64,000 bases of DNA from Thereva unica (taxonomy: Eukaryota; Arthropoda; Insecta; Diptera; Therevidae): NCBI GenBank assembly GCA_949987705.1, contig OX465282.1, positions 83,750,070 through 83,814,069 on the forward strand. The letters run 5' to 3'. Below are positions 10,214-21,800 of the stretch, in pieces (positions within the stretch are counted from its first letter, which is position 1; every line of letters begins with the position of its first letter). A program made the position numbers and the translations under genes. The notes under the pieces are model-generated. The model had not been told where the DNA came from and ran no database searches. It saw only the letters and a list, made by a program, of their open reading frames with translations.

Positions 10214-10639
10214 ATATTAATACTTTCTCTAAGAAATTTTAAATTTTAAATAAAAAAGATATAAGAAAATAATATCAAATTATATGTAATTAGTTACCGG
10301 ATAAACCACACTCCTTTGTAAGCTCTTCCCATAATTTTTTCAATATATAATTGTTGTGGTGATTTTGATCACCTGCATTCCAAATGGCTGGTCTTTTTTG
10401 AACGGCACTGATTAAATAATCCATCATTTTTAAAATGTTCACTTCAATATTCCCGAACGAACTGGCCAATTTTCCACCATAGCACCGCACAAAAGAAATC
10501 ATTCTATCATTTCATAGTTGAGTGCAAAGCTCGGTGCCATGGTTAAGGCAATGTGCGATGTATGGCGCAGTGCGTTGTTATGGCCATTTGTATTTAAAGC
10601 AGCGATAGAATTTCACCATCGCACACTAAGCCTAGACGG

Positions 10640-10685
10640 TGCTATGTGCAGTGCTATGTGCGATGGCTGCGTTGTGGCCATGCAC
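10640..10685 (-). repeat. Right Harbinger terminal inverted repeat
   Basis: Ends GCGTTGTGGCCATGCAC, followed by TTA. The inner part has GTGCTATGTGC twice, a small duplication relative to the left repeat. Confidence 0.85.
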
Positions 10686-11422
10686 TTAGGCCTTCTGTGG
10701 GAGAGCGATAAAATGCGAGAATTTGGTGGAAACCTGCAACAAATGTTAAACGGTTTGCTGCTGTTTCTGACGTCACACATATTGAAGAGCTGTGGAATAC
10801 GACAAAGGGCGCTATATTGACGGCTGCGGAAACAAGCATCGCTTATGTTCAAAGAAACCAGCAACACTGGATCTTGGACAAACCCTCAAAAATTAAAACG
10901 CAGAAGGGCCCTCAAAAATAACGTAAACTTTACCAGCTCTACAACCCGGAAAGACGTTACAAACATGAACGGGAACACTCCCAATTACCTTACCACTGGA
11001 GGTAAATAGAAGTGTCCGGCGTGATAAAAGGAGCTCGCAGAAAAAGCGGCAAATACAGGCAACAGTAAGGTGCTGTACCAAATCACTAAACAGCTATCGG
11101 GAAAGCACTCTACTAAAAAAACATGCCGTTAAGAGTGCGGATGGAAAGACTACTTCTTCGCCGTCCTGATTCACTTACACAGGAACCTCAGGAAACCAGC
11201 AACAATGCACAACCAATAAGAATCACCCCCCGGGCCCCAACAAGACGAAAATAGTAACCACAATTCATGCGATGGCCAATGATAAAACAGCTGGAACAGA
11301 TGACATCCCGCCAGAATTGTGAAAGGCGATTCAAGCCTCATAGCAGGGGCCTTATTCTCTATTACAATATTGTGAGAAATTCTCTCGAAACTGACAAAAT
11401 GGTATTCTCTATTACACAGCTG

Positions 11423-13097
11423 GGGCCGTATTTGGTTTCTCGAGTCGACATTGTCTTCTGTCGATAAACAAACTAGTGGGATGTTGTGCCTAGAGACTAG
11501 CCACTAATTACGCTTTTTCATGGTATTCTTTCTGTTGAATAACACTTCAGATTGGATGACAATATATTAAGTGGAGATTGATCCGCACTCACTTGCAACC
11601 CGCCGGATCTGGGAATCGAGGCCAATAATTCGAATGTGTCAAATTGAAAAAAAAGAGAACATCACACATGTAAACACTATAGAAAACGAATCTAAACATT
11701 TTTCTTTGGATTGGAGGAAAATCTAATGTGATGCACTTTGCACAACAGAATTAGGTGTATTATTTTACTTAAACATACATGTCTTATTGTTAAAAATTCG
11801 GCTTACCGCACCCTAGTTTGGCCATGGAGATTCATAAGTATCACACTGACCAACGCTATATATAATTAATCTTGAAAAGTTTTTGTTAAAGGCTTATGTA
11901 GGTTATAAGTTGTGAGACTGAATATAAAACTTAACAAAGTATTTAACAAACACTACAATATAATCATCATAGCTTAAAAAAAAGGAAATCAAATGTAAAC
12001 ACTAAAATTCTTTGATTCTTCACCCACGTCATGGTATATTTCTTTATTCAATATAAACAATAGTTTTTGAGCAGCAAATAAAAACTATATGCCATTATTT
12101 CGTTATCATCGGTTTTTGTTCTGGAAGCAAATTTAGAGACGTATTCATGTCAAAAACTTGTTTCATATGAAACAAAATCCCCGAAGGAAATTAAAAAAAA
12201 TTATTATGACGAAAAAAAAACACCGCGAGCCGAAGGATCGATCTCGCAGCCCCACAGACGAGGGACTTTCCCTAGCCCTTTATAGTCCATGGAAATGGTA
12301 CTTTAACATTGCAAAAATGCAGGACAAGGTTTTATTTTTGGGATGTGTAGGGGGGGGGTCAGGGTGAGCTTAAGTTAGAGTTTTCGGGATTCTAACCCCC
12401 CCCCCCCCCACCCATTTGGCCGCCTTCTTGGAAAACGTATGCAAATGGTTTTTCCACTACATCTCCGAAACGGCACATCTTACCGGAAATTTGCAATGAC
12501 ACTTTTTGTTTAGAATTAAATAATCTACAATTTATTACTTAGAAATTTTGTGGTAAAATGAATAATTAAGAAGTTATAAGCCTTAGAACACAAAAATTAG
12601 TCACAATATTTTCTTTAAAGGCTCTTTTTTTGTTGTTTAAATATACTTCTGGTTGAAATTTCCAGACCATTTTCTCAGTTTTTGGTCTTTTGACCAACAG
12701 CTACATTTTGAGATATTTCGCAAGTCTGTAGCTGCAGTACTTTCAGAGATGCAAGTAGGCTTCAGACGGACAGACGGACAGAGCCTCTGTATAAGCTTTT
12801 TTTTTGAAAAAGCTAAAATTGGCATTTGGCGACACGATATCGTCTCTTTACGTGTCGATAAATACGTTTGACAATTATTAAAAAGCTCAATTTATGCATG
12901 AAATAAACTTATAACAATTTATATTTTAATTAAATATACGTGGTTTGCTGCCCTTGGAGTAATACCACAATTTGATGGTTTTGTATGGTCGCGCTTATCT
13001 GTCGATTTGGTAGTGTTGCCAAATATGAAACTTAGAGAAAGTCGAGAAGCTTTTTTTGTCGAGTCGATCCATCGATTTGAGAAACCAAATACGGCCC
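11423..13097. mobile_element. MITE B, GGGCC-ended, CTG duplication
   Basis: Ends GGGCCGTATTTGGTTTCTCG and its inverted counterpart CTTTGAGAAACCAAATACGGCCC-type end at 13075-13097 (one block of about 20 matching bases). CTG flanks both sides (11420-11422 and 13098-13100). Nested in MITE A. Most of its interior is a copy of the dispersed repeat described at 11470-12819. Confidence 0.85.
11470..12819 (+). repeat. Dispersed repeat family R, copy 1
   Basis: Starts AAACTAGTGGGATGTTGTGC and ends at the hairpin-like AGCTTTTTTTTTGAAAAAGCT followed by AAAAT. The same sequence occurs at 19102-19272 (truncated) and at 19807-21945 (with an insertion). Contains runs of G at about 12349-12358 and C near 12397-12410. 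No coding sequence. A 3' hairpin before CTAA would fit a Helitron end, but the other end does not start with TC, so the class is open. Confidence 0.8.
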
Positions 13098-13441
13098 CTG
13101 ACTAAATTTTACTCGAAACTGTTACAATATTGTTAGATCTTTGCTCCAAAGCTCAAGGGTAATCGAGCAATTTATAAAATTTTAGATATGGGCGATACAA
13201 TTGAAGCCTCTTGTACTCATTTTCTTTTCGTTGGGATATATTTCTACTAGAGCAAGCAATATAGTAATATGGAATACGGAAGCATTTTAGTTTCATTTTA
13301 GTATTGTAATAGAGAATAGGGCCCCAGATGCGCTTCAGCAAATCCTGGAAATAGGTTGGAGCACCTGTACCTTTCCGGAAGATTGGACGGAAGGTATCAT
13401 AGTAAAAATACCGAATAAGGGGGACCTAATAATGCAAGCTG

Positions 13442-14039
13442 GGGCCAGTTCACGCAATTCGATGTCGACTCAAAACGACGCGTTAAATGTCGTTTTGGGT
13501 TCACGCAAGTCGACGTTTTATGTTTGTCGTTTTAAAAGTGTCGTTAATCTTCTCGACGCCAGATTTGGCGTCGGATTCATTTATTGTTGTATTAAAAACG
13601 AGTTGTGGTGCCAATTAGAGCAGAGCAGAAATAATTTTACACAAAACTTTTTTACAGTTCTGAACGAGCAAAATGCAATAGAAATAAAAAAACTATTAGT
13701 TGAAAAATAACAATTATAACTACTCCAAGAAGAGTTAGACGTACAAAAATAAATTCAGAGTTGAGATTTTCCAATATTATTATGAATTTGCTTAATTAAT
13801 TCATTTAATTACTCACATTATTGAAGTTTTAGTATTATTTGCAACTTGCCCCCCTTGTGGATAATGTGAAAAGTGCAGCGGTTTCACTGGAGTTTGCATA
13901 CCTTTAGGAGAAATTATTTTGGGAAAACGATATTCGACACGTCGACTTACGTGAACCCAAATTCAACGTCGTAGAAATTAATGTGATTTTCATAAAGCGT
14001 CGATGTCGACGTCGAGTGTCGAATTGCGTGAACTGGCCC
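13442..14039. mobile_element. MITE C, GGGCC-ended, CTG duplication
   Basis: A 598-bp element with ends GGGCCAGTTCACGCAATTCG mirrored at 14020-14039; CTG flanks both sides (13439-13441 and 14040-14042). Removing it restores LINE reading QAGFRKG across the junction. TIRs contain GTCGAC-rich repeats further in. The 3-bp CTG site and GGG start suggest PIF/Harbinger. Confidence 0.88.
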
Positions 14040-14267
14040 CTGGATTCAGGAAGGGCCACTCATGTATTGACCATATTAACACCTTGAGAATAATAGTAGA
14101 GCAGCCAACTGTATTCCGATCCCCCTTAACCTTGCTTTCGTATACTATGAGAATGCGTTCGAATAGGTTGATAGGAGCTTTATATGGCAGGCACTACGGG
14201 GACGTGGACTGCCTGATACAAGGATGCCTACTTTCGCTACTTCTATTTCTTAAACGACATCCTTGGA

Positions 14268-14383
14268 GATGGGTAAATTCAAAAACTAATCACTGCCGCA
14301 TCGCTGCAGAATTCAGCTACAGACTTCAAATTGAAGTCTGTAGCTGAATTCTGCACTGATGAGTTTTTGAATTTACCCGATCT
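14268..14383. repeat. Near-perfect hairpin in LINE debris
   Basis: GCAGAATTCAGCTACAGACT to the left of the centre is mirrored by AGTCTGTAGCTGAATTCTGC, and the outer GGGTAAATTCAAAAACT is mirrored by AGTTTTTGAATTTACCC. Arms about 55 bases, nearly no loop. Probably a local inverted duplication within the dead LINE. Confidence 0.8.
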
Positions 14384-14660
14384 CAACTAACACCAAATTG
14401 CGGCTGTTCAACTCCAACGTTAAGGCAGTTCTTTTGTACGGTTGCGAAACATGGAAAGTCACCCAATTCATCACAGGGCGCCTACAAGTCTTCATTAACA
14501 CATGCCTGCGTCGTATCCTAAAAATCCGCTATAGAATTTCAAACGCAGAATTATAGTGCTGTGCCGTGGGTTGGCCACACCTTGCGACACAAAAACGAAA
14601 ATCTAGCCAAACAAGCCCTTTACTGGAATCCGCCTAGAACCTAAGTCAACGCGAAGGAGA

Positions 14661-15660
14661 ACCCTACCAGCAGAGACAGGAAATCATTGTTGCCAAATGC
14701 CAATTTTGAGCACACGCGGCATCGTTTATGGTACATAGCGAGATAGACCAATAGTAAACTAAAACGATGGACGACCAAGTAATAGGCATGCAAAAATAAG
14801 CGAAATCTACTTGGGATTGGGAGCGATAAAGGAATTTCTTGCAAGTGACCACCGGATTTCGTTTGTGGAATAGTTTAAGAAACTAAGTAATTAATATCTA
14901 CTACTATCTACTTGTTCTGTCAAAATTGCGACTTAATATTCCTCGCAAGTTTCTATAGGATATATTGCTGGCTTCCTTTCTTCATTCTAGTGAAGCCTCC
15001 CTTCCTGAAAAGAAAGATTACTAATCTTACAAGGTAAAAGGATAATTAATAAAACTCATTCTTATAAAATAACATCCACTATTATTTTCATCAATATACA
15101 ACAAAAGATATACGCTCATCGGTGCACAAAAGACGTTTAAGGGCTGGCACTTCTCTCATAGACATCAACCTATATCTTGATTAAAAGTATTATAAACAAT
15201 CATCAGTCATTTGATGGGCACATCTCTATCGACGATGAATTTTATTGTTATGCTATACATTTACAAAATATTATTTCTATATTATTTAAGCAATTTATTA
15301 TCAAACTGAATATATTATTTAAAATAAAATTGAACATATTAGGTTTTGTTGTTAAATTTCGATTCAAATAATAAAAGGCAACAGTTGAAATTTGTTATTT
15401 TTTCTTTTGTTTTAAATTTTAGTTCTACTATTACGTTAGCATGTGAAAATTATGTATTCTTTCAAAAAAATGTATTTATAAATTCCTAGAAGTTTAAAAA
15501 AAATTTAACAAAAAAGCAATATATGCTCTTTTCAAACGGTATTGACACTAAAAATTGTGTTCATTTTTCCAAAACAAATAATCTGAAATGTCTAATTTAT
15601 GTACTGCTGTTCTTATAGTATAATTATGATGAAATAATTTTTATGGCTTAAAAATAAACC
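14661..15660. other. AT-rich stretch, includes eIF1 3' UTR side
   Basis: No element recognised. It lies downstream of the eIF1 stop on the minus strand, so part of it should be the 3' UTR. Minus-strand AATAAA (TTTATT on plus) occurs at 15241-15246 and 15294-15299, possible polyadenylation signals about 365-420 bases after the stop. Confidence 0.4.
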
Positions 15661-15807
15661 TTAAAAACCATGGACCTTCAGTTGATCCGGTTTAGCAAGG
15701 CCTGATTTAGTTAGCCACTGGCAAATATTTTCTCGTTGATCTCCTTGCAGCTGTAGTACCTCACCGTACTCGGGGTGCTCTATTACAGTGCCATTGCACG
15801 CAAATTC
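15661..15807 (-). CDS. eIF1: eIF1 exon 3
   Basis: Encodes the last 48 residues and the TAA stop at 15661-15663; minus-strand acceptor AG at 15808-15809. Includes the hydrophobic core strand YGEVLQLQGDQRENICQWL. Confidence 0.96.
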   Translation of the reverse strand, partial: EFACNGTVIEHPEYGEVLQLQGDQRENICQWLTKSGLAKPDQLKVHGF

Positions 15808-18800
15808 CTAAAACAAAAAACAAATTTAGTTTTTCTGGAATATGTTAGAAATTTGTAAGCAGAAGTTTTTTTTTATTATCTAATTTAATTTTAATAGCCT
15901 TAATAATCTGAACGATAGCCTTAATAGTCTGAACGGTGAAAATTTAAGGTGATATTTTCGTTGGCGAGTGACGTGACTACGAGGGACGCGGTGGAATGAA
16001 ACTGCCGATGCCTTCACACGTATCGAGGAAAATGTCACTTCATACGCCACCTTGCCACAATTAAATATGTAAGAATTTAGTCGATTTGCTTGCGAGAAAT
16101 CTGTTTGATTGACAATTAGAATACCAATTTAACGTTGAAGTGACACATCTGTCAAGTCTCTCGAAAACCAGAATAAGGCTATGAGCCTGAGGTGAAAATT
16201 GGGTACCTCATGATAATGCAATACATTTTATATAAACACTCTACCCCAAAACTAACTTGAAGAACAGTTTTTATGTGAAAGACTAGAAGCAAATCCCAGT
16301 CGGAAAGGTAGTAGAGAGAAGAATGAACGAACTGCCAAAGTTAAAAGTGATACAAATCAACACCGGCTCTCATCCATTACTACTGCGACAGAGTGTTGAC
16401 TTCGGAGAAAGGACTTTGCTGTAAATCGAGAAAAGAAGGAAGCTTATCTAGTTATGACAAGTGGAAAAACGAAGGACCCTCGCATGGAGGGGATTTTAAC
16501 CACAGACCGAGGTCTGGCATTATTGTGGACCAATTTGTTAACTTATTCAGTTTTTCTAATGAACTGCAAGATACCTGTTTCATTTCGTATCATTTCTCTG
16601 TTCTGAGTCAGGAATGCAATTTGCATCTTAGCAAGTCGATCAAATTTAAGCCGAATAAGGTCGCTTCACACTATCTCGTTCTCGGTTCAGTCTCATGTCA
16701 CACTCGAATAGTATATAATAAAAAGTAGAAATAATAACCTATCAACTTGAAATTTTGCCCATATGCAATTTTGCAATTATGTTCCCCATATTATGGGGGT
16801 GCATAGGTATCAAATGAAAGGTTTTGACAGAATACAATTAGTGGTGTGGCGTCATTCCAAATTCCAAATGGCGGTTTACCTTTTTCTTTACAAGCTACTC
16901 GGTATGTGTATCAAACCAAAGGGTATGGCAAATAGAATACTATTAGCTGTGTGGCGTCATTCCAAATTTAAAATGGCCGCAAACACAAAACAGGAGGTAA
17001 CCTTTTTCCTTACAAGCCACTCGATATGGGTATCAAATGAAAGGGTGTCACAAATATAATACTATTATCTGTGTCGCGTCATTCCAAATTAAAAAAGGCG
17101 GCCAATAATAAAATGGTGATTTAATTTTTTCCTTACAACGCCCTCGGTATCAAATGAAAGTGTATGATGAGTATAGAACAGTAAGCTGTGTGACTCAAAT
17201 ATGGCGGTCACCACAAAATGGCGAAAGTCATATAATAAAATTAAAATAGAAAATGGGATTAAATAATTGCAGAATTGAGTTCAACTCTGCAAGCAATGCT
17301 AACAAATTCGTTGAAAACTGTCGTCTGGATTCGGCATACAGAGCATTCACACGCTTAGGGCTAATGGCGACCCCAGTTATAATTCATGGAGTTGATGACG
17401 GTCTAAATGAGGAAGAATTGAGGATCATTTTTTCAAAACGAAATTGAGTTTTACATGTCATCGCCTTATTTTAAATGATCTCTTTCATTTGGTGTAATCA
17501 TATTTTCAATAAACTTATTATTTTAGATACTATAATTCATTTTGGTGCGAAGATCTGCAACGGTATAAATTGTTTCCCAACTGCATAAACCTCTTCCACC
17601 AGGATGTTCCATAGGTTTTCGATGGGATTGAGGTCCTTTTTTCGTGAAGGGTAAAACATGGATTGGGGCATTCTGCTCTTCCTTTAGCGTTACCGCGTGG
17701 CATTTTTTAAAAAGTAGTTTTCCTTGAAAAACATATTTCGACTAATTGCTTAATAACGGCTTGCCACGTAAATTTCTCTGGCGAGACCGTCCTGCAGACT
17801 GGAGAATACAGCGATCGGCACCGAAGAAAACCTGGTTGAAGAATATCGAGGGTGACTTAAAGAATCAACGATTATCAGTTACCGAGGCTCGAGACACCGC
17901 CAAAAACCGAGAAGAATGGAAGCGAATCGTGAATAGAGTTCGGGACCCAGCGGCACCGACACCGACAGCAGCGTATCCGTTGCGGGGACGTCCCGCTCGA
18001 ACCGCCAGCTAACGGATCAAAGAAGAAGAAGAAGAAGCTTAATAAAAATTATTTAAAATCTTGCGAATTTAAAAAAAAGTAAACGGAAACACTAGTTTTA
18101 GGCAAAATTCAACATGCGTTCATTTAAATTTTATGACCGCTCCTCATCAAATTGCCAAAAACAGCTGAGGCAACAACTTGATGCCTATGCCCTAATATTA
18201 TAACGGTAATAAGTTAAATGTTCACAAGAACATGTCCAAAGAATGTCAAATCAAGATGAGAAGACAATGTTAAGGCCGATGCAGCAAAAATGCTCAATAT
18301 AAGAAACTGGAGACAAATTGCGTAGCAGAGAGACGTCTGGAGGAAAAAACTGATGGAGGCCAAGGCTCGAATTGGGCTGTAGAGTCATCGAAGAAAGGAC
18401 TTGGTGATTATTTTCGGTTTACGTGTCAAGTACCCAATAACATCCTCCAATAAGGCATCCGCCAGTATTGGCGCGGCCAGGCTACCCATAGGAACATCTT
18501 GCTTCTGTTGGTATATTCTGGTTTCAAAACTCCAAAAAGTTGTTCTTGATTATGCAGAACCTAAGCATGCCCATAGAGAAGAATTTATTAATCTTTGTAT
18601 GTTGTTTAATGTCATTCAAGAACATTGGAAAAAGGGAACCAATATCAAATGCCACAATCATCTTCCAGGTAAAATGAAGAGACCACTTTGATAAAATGTT
18701 TTTCGTTCTAGACATTAAACTTCGAATTTCCCATCATTTTTTCGGGATCCTGACTATGTATTTAGACAACTCCCCAGTAAGGAAAATCGCGAGTACTAAC

Positions 18801-21800
18801 TCTGGGAAGTAGACTCAGAAGTACTTCTTTATTTAGTGTTTTCTTAAATACCAACGACTAATGACTTCTTAGTAGCAGCTTCGTTTTCTTTGTTAATTAT
18901 CATCATTAAGTTTTTTAACGTTAATGTACATACATATAATTGAATTCACGTTTATTTTGCTTGTTTTATTAAAATAAATTACTTAATTTTACCATTACCA
19001 ACCCTTCACCCCTCCCCCAACTAACTAGCATTACAAAAATTTTCAATATAATCAATAATAAATGTGGTATAATTACTTCCAAAACACATTCTATGAAAGG
19101 AAAACTAGTGGGATGTTGTGCCTAGAGACTAGCCACTAATTACGCTTTTTCATGGTATTCTTTCTGTTGAATAACACTTCAGATTGGATGACAATATATT
19201 AAGTGGAGATTGATCCGCACTCACTTGCAACCCGCCGGATCTGGGAATCGAGGCCAATAATTCGAATGTGTCAAATTGAAAAAAAAAAAAAGAGTATCTT
19301 TGTATGTTGTTTAATGTCATTCAAGAACATTGGAAAAAGGGAACCAACATCAAATGCCACAATCATCTTCCAGGTAAAATGAAGAGACCACTTTGATAAA
19401 ATGTTTTTCGTTCTAGACATTAAACTTCGAATTTCCCATCATTTTTTCGGGATCCTGACTATGTATTTAGACAACTCCCCAGTAAGGAAAATCGCGAGTA
19501 CTAACTCTGGGAAGTAGACTCAGAAGTACTTCTTTATTTAGTGTTTTCTTAAATACCAACGACTAATGACTTCTTAGTAGCAGCTTCGTTTTCTTTGTTA
19601 ATTATCATCATTAAGTTTTTTAACGTTAATGTACATACATATAATTGAATTCACGTTTATTTTGCTTGTTTTATTAAAATAAATTACTTAATTTTACCAT
19701 TACCAACCCTTCACCCCTCCCCCAACTAACTAGCATTACAAAAATTTTCAATATAATCAATAATAAATGTGGTATAATTACTTCCAAAACACATTCTATG
19801 AAAGGAAAACTAGTGGGATGTTGTGCCTAGAGACTAGCCACTAATTACGCTTTTTCATGGTATTCTTTCTGTTGAATAACACTTCAGATTGGATGACAAT
19901 ATATTAAGTGGAGATTGATCCGCACTCACTTGCAACCCGCCGGATCTGGGAATCGAGGCCAATAATTCGAATGTGTCAAATTGAAAAAAAAAAGAGAACA
20001 TCACACATGTAAACACTATAGAAAACGAATCTAAACATTTTTCTTTGGATTGGAGGAAAATCTAATGTGATGCACTTTGCACAACAGAATTAGGTGTATT
20101 ATTTTACTTAAACATACATGTCTTATTGTTAAAAATTCGGCTTACCGCACCCTAGTTTGGCCATGGAGATTCATAAGTATCACACTGACCAACGCTATAT
20201 ATAATTAATCTTGAAAAGTTTTTGTTAAAGGCTTATGTAGGTTATAAGTTGTGAGACTGAATATAAAACTTAACAAAGTATTTAACAAACACTACAATAT
20301 AATCATCATAGCTTAAATAAAAAATTTAAAAAAAAAAACCGACTTCAAAACTACATATACCTATGCATGCATATGTACAAACTTAAACTAAAAAGTAAAA
20401 AATAATATTTTAATTACCTCAAAGCAAGAGCCTTAAAGGACAGTTAAAAAAATTATTGATATTTATATATGTATGTATCTATTTAATATTTTTAAAAAGT
20501 TCATTTTGGAGTCGGTGCCAGCCAAAGAACAATTACGTTTATACATACCCTGAAAGCTTGGGTGCAAAAGAAAACTTACGTTAATACATACCTTTGGCTG
20601 GCACCGACTCCAAAATGAACTTTTTAAAAATATTAAATAGATACATACATATATAAATATCAATAATTTTTTTAACTGTCCTTTAAGGCTCTTGCTTTGA
20701 GGTAATTAAAATATTATTTTTTACTTTTTAGTTTAAGTTTGTACATATGCATGCATAGGTATATGTAGTTTTGAAGTCGGGTTTTTTTTTTTAAAATTTT
20801 TTATTTTTTACTTTTTAGTTTAAGTTTTTTTACAAAATTGTATTCTACTCGTCATACCCTTTCATTTGATATCCATGAAGGGGGTCGGGAAACAAAATTG
20901 CAGAATTCGGCCGCCATCTTGGAACCGACCGCCATTTTTTTACAAAATTTATATGGGACCACCTCTGAGGTATAACGTACCAAACAAAAAAAGAATCATC
21001 AAAATCGATTCATAATTGGCGGAGTAATCGCGTAACATACATAGAAAAAAAAAAAAAAAACATACATTCGAATTGATAACCTCCTCTTTTTTGAAGTCGG
21101 TTAAAAAAAGGAAATCAAATGTAAACACTAAAATTCTTTGATTCTTCACCCACGTCATGGTATATTTCTTTATTCAATATAAACAATAGTTTTTGAGCAG
21201 CAAATAAAAACTATATGCCATTATTTCGTTATCATCGATTTTTGTTCTGGAAGCAAATTTAGAGACGTATTCATGTCAAAAACTTGTTTCATATGAAACA
21301 AAATCCCCGAAGGAAATTAAAAAAAATTATTATGACGAAAAAAAAACACCGCGAGCCGAAGGATCGATCTCGCAGCCCCACAGACGAGGGACTTTCCCTA
21401 GCCCTTTATAGTCCATGGAAATGGTACTTTAACATTGCAAAAATGCAGGACAAGGTTTTATTTTTGGGATGTGTAGGGGGAGGGGGGGGGGTCAGGGTGA
21501 GCTTAAGTTAGAGTTTTCGGGATTCTAACCCCCCCCCCATTTGGCCGCCTTCTTGGAAAACGTATGCAAATGGTTTTTCCACTATATCTCCGAAACGGCA
21601 CATCTTACCGGAAATTTGCAATGACACTTTTTGTTTAGAATTAAATAATCTACAATTTATTACTTAGAAATTTTGTGGTAAAATGAATAATTAAGAAGTT
21701 ATAAGCCTTAGAACACAAAAATTAGTCACAATATTTTCTTTAAAGGCTCTTTTTTTGTTGTTTAAATATACTTCTGGTTGAAATTTCCAGACCATTTTCT

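Larger units (their letters stand above)
4833..10502 (-). pseudogene. Harbinger MADF/BESS accessory protein gene, two exons
   Basis: Exon 1 (10502 or Met at 10427, down to 10298) encodes an MADF start, DYLISAVQKRPAIWN..LKKLWEEL, and ends at a GTAACT donor. Exon 2 (about 5461 down to 4833) continues with ESKGKWKRLRETFRKKFSK, VIKWPYFQSLMFL, a Ser/Pro-rich linker with KRKRP, a Glu/Lys coiled segment and a C-terminal BESS-like motif (ISFFNSLLPHST..QQKIQFRIKVMQLL). In Harbingers such MADF or Myb-like proteins bind transposon DNA and help import the transposase. The intron contains transposase exon 2 on the opposite strand plus the later Gypsy insertion. The exon 2 acceptor is unclear: the best-fitting site at 5462-5463 reads AC instead of AG, which may be a mutation; an AG further in (CAAAAG) would also keep frame but drop a few conserved residues. 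Confidence 0.8.
4048..10685. mobile_element. PIF/Harbinger DNA transposon, interrupted
   Basis: The left end GTGCACGGCCACAACGC (4048) is the inverted counterpart of GCGTTGTGGCCATGCAC ending at 10685. Both ends are flanked by TTA (4045-4047 and 10686-10688), the 3-bp TWA duplication typical of PIF/Harbinger. Inside are a HARBI1-type transposase on plus and a MADF/BESS accessory protein on minus, the two-gene content known for this superfamily. Two later insertions are nested: a Tc1-like MITE (4128-4365) and a Gypsy element (6415-10213). Without them the element is roughly 2.6 kb. A transposase frameshift shows it is inactive. The right flank is LINE sequence, so it apparently inserted into a LINE. 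Confidence 0.88.
11347..13324. mobile_element. MITE A, GGGCC-ended, CAG duplication, with nested insert
   Basis: Ends GGGCCTTATTCTCTATTACA (left) and GGGCCCTATTCTCTATTACA (read inward from the right), flanked by CAG at 11344-11346 and 13325-13327. The 3-bp duplication and GGG start suggest PIF/Harbinger. Inserted in the LINE RT. MITE B (11423-13097) sits inside, so its own length is about 300 bp. A shorter relative is at 31940-32111. Confidence 0.85.
10689..14660 (+). pseudogene. RTE-like LINE, linker and RT half, interrupted by MITEs
   Basis: Three plus-strand LINE segments are separated by insertions. 10750-11343 has RFAAVSDVTHIEELWNTTKG and, after several stops, MANDKTAGTDDIPPEL, the usual start of RT. 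13325-13441 has QQILEIGWSTCTFPEDWTEG. 14040-14660 has GFRKGHSCIDHINTLRIIVEQ minus its last residue, then a large loss, and then KLRLFNSNVKAVLLYGCETW and VFINTCLRRILKI, the C-terminal part. Stops and frameshifts abound. The catalytic FADD block is not seen; the stretch 14140-14390 is rearranged into a hairpin. The endonuclease at 1110-1747 is probably its 5' part. Confidence 0.8.

Noticed and set aside
12158..12367. Frame starting MFHMKQNPRRKLKK, also at 21284-21511
   Set aside because: Part of non-coding repeat R; the frame depends on the length of a G-run, which differs between copies.
20463..20663. 66-codon minus frame in the eIF1 intron
   Set aside because: It crosses the loop of the fold-back hairpin and has no domain.
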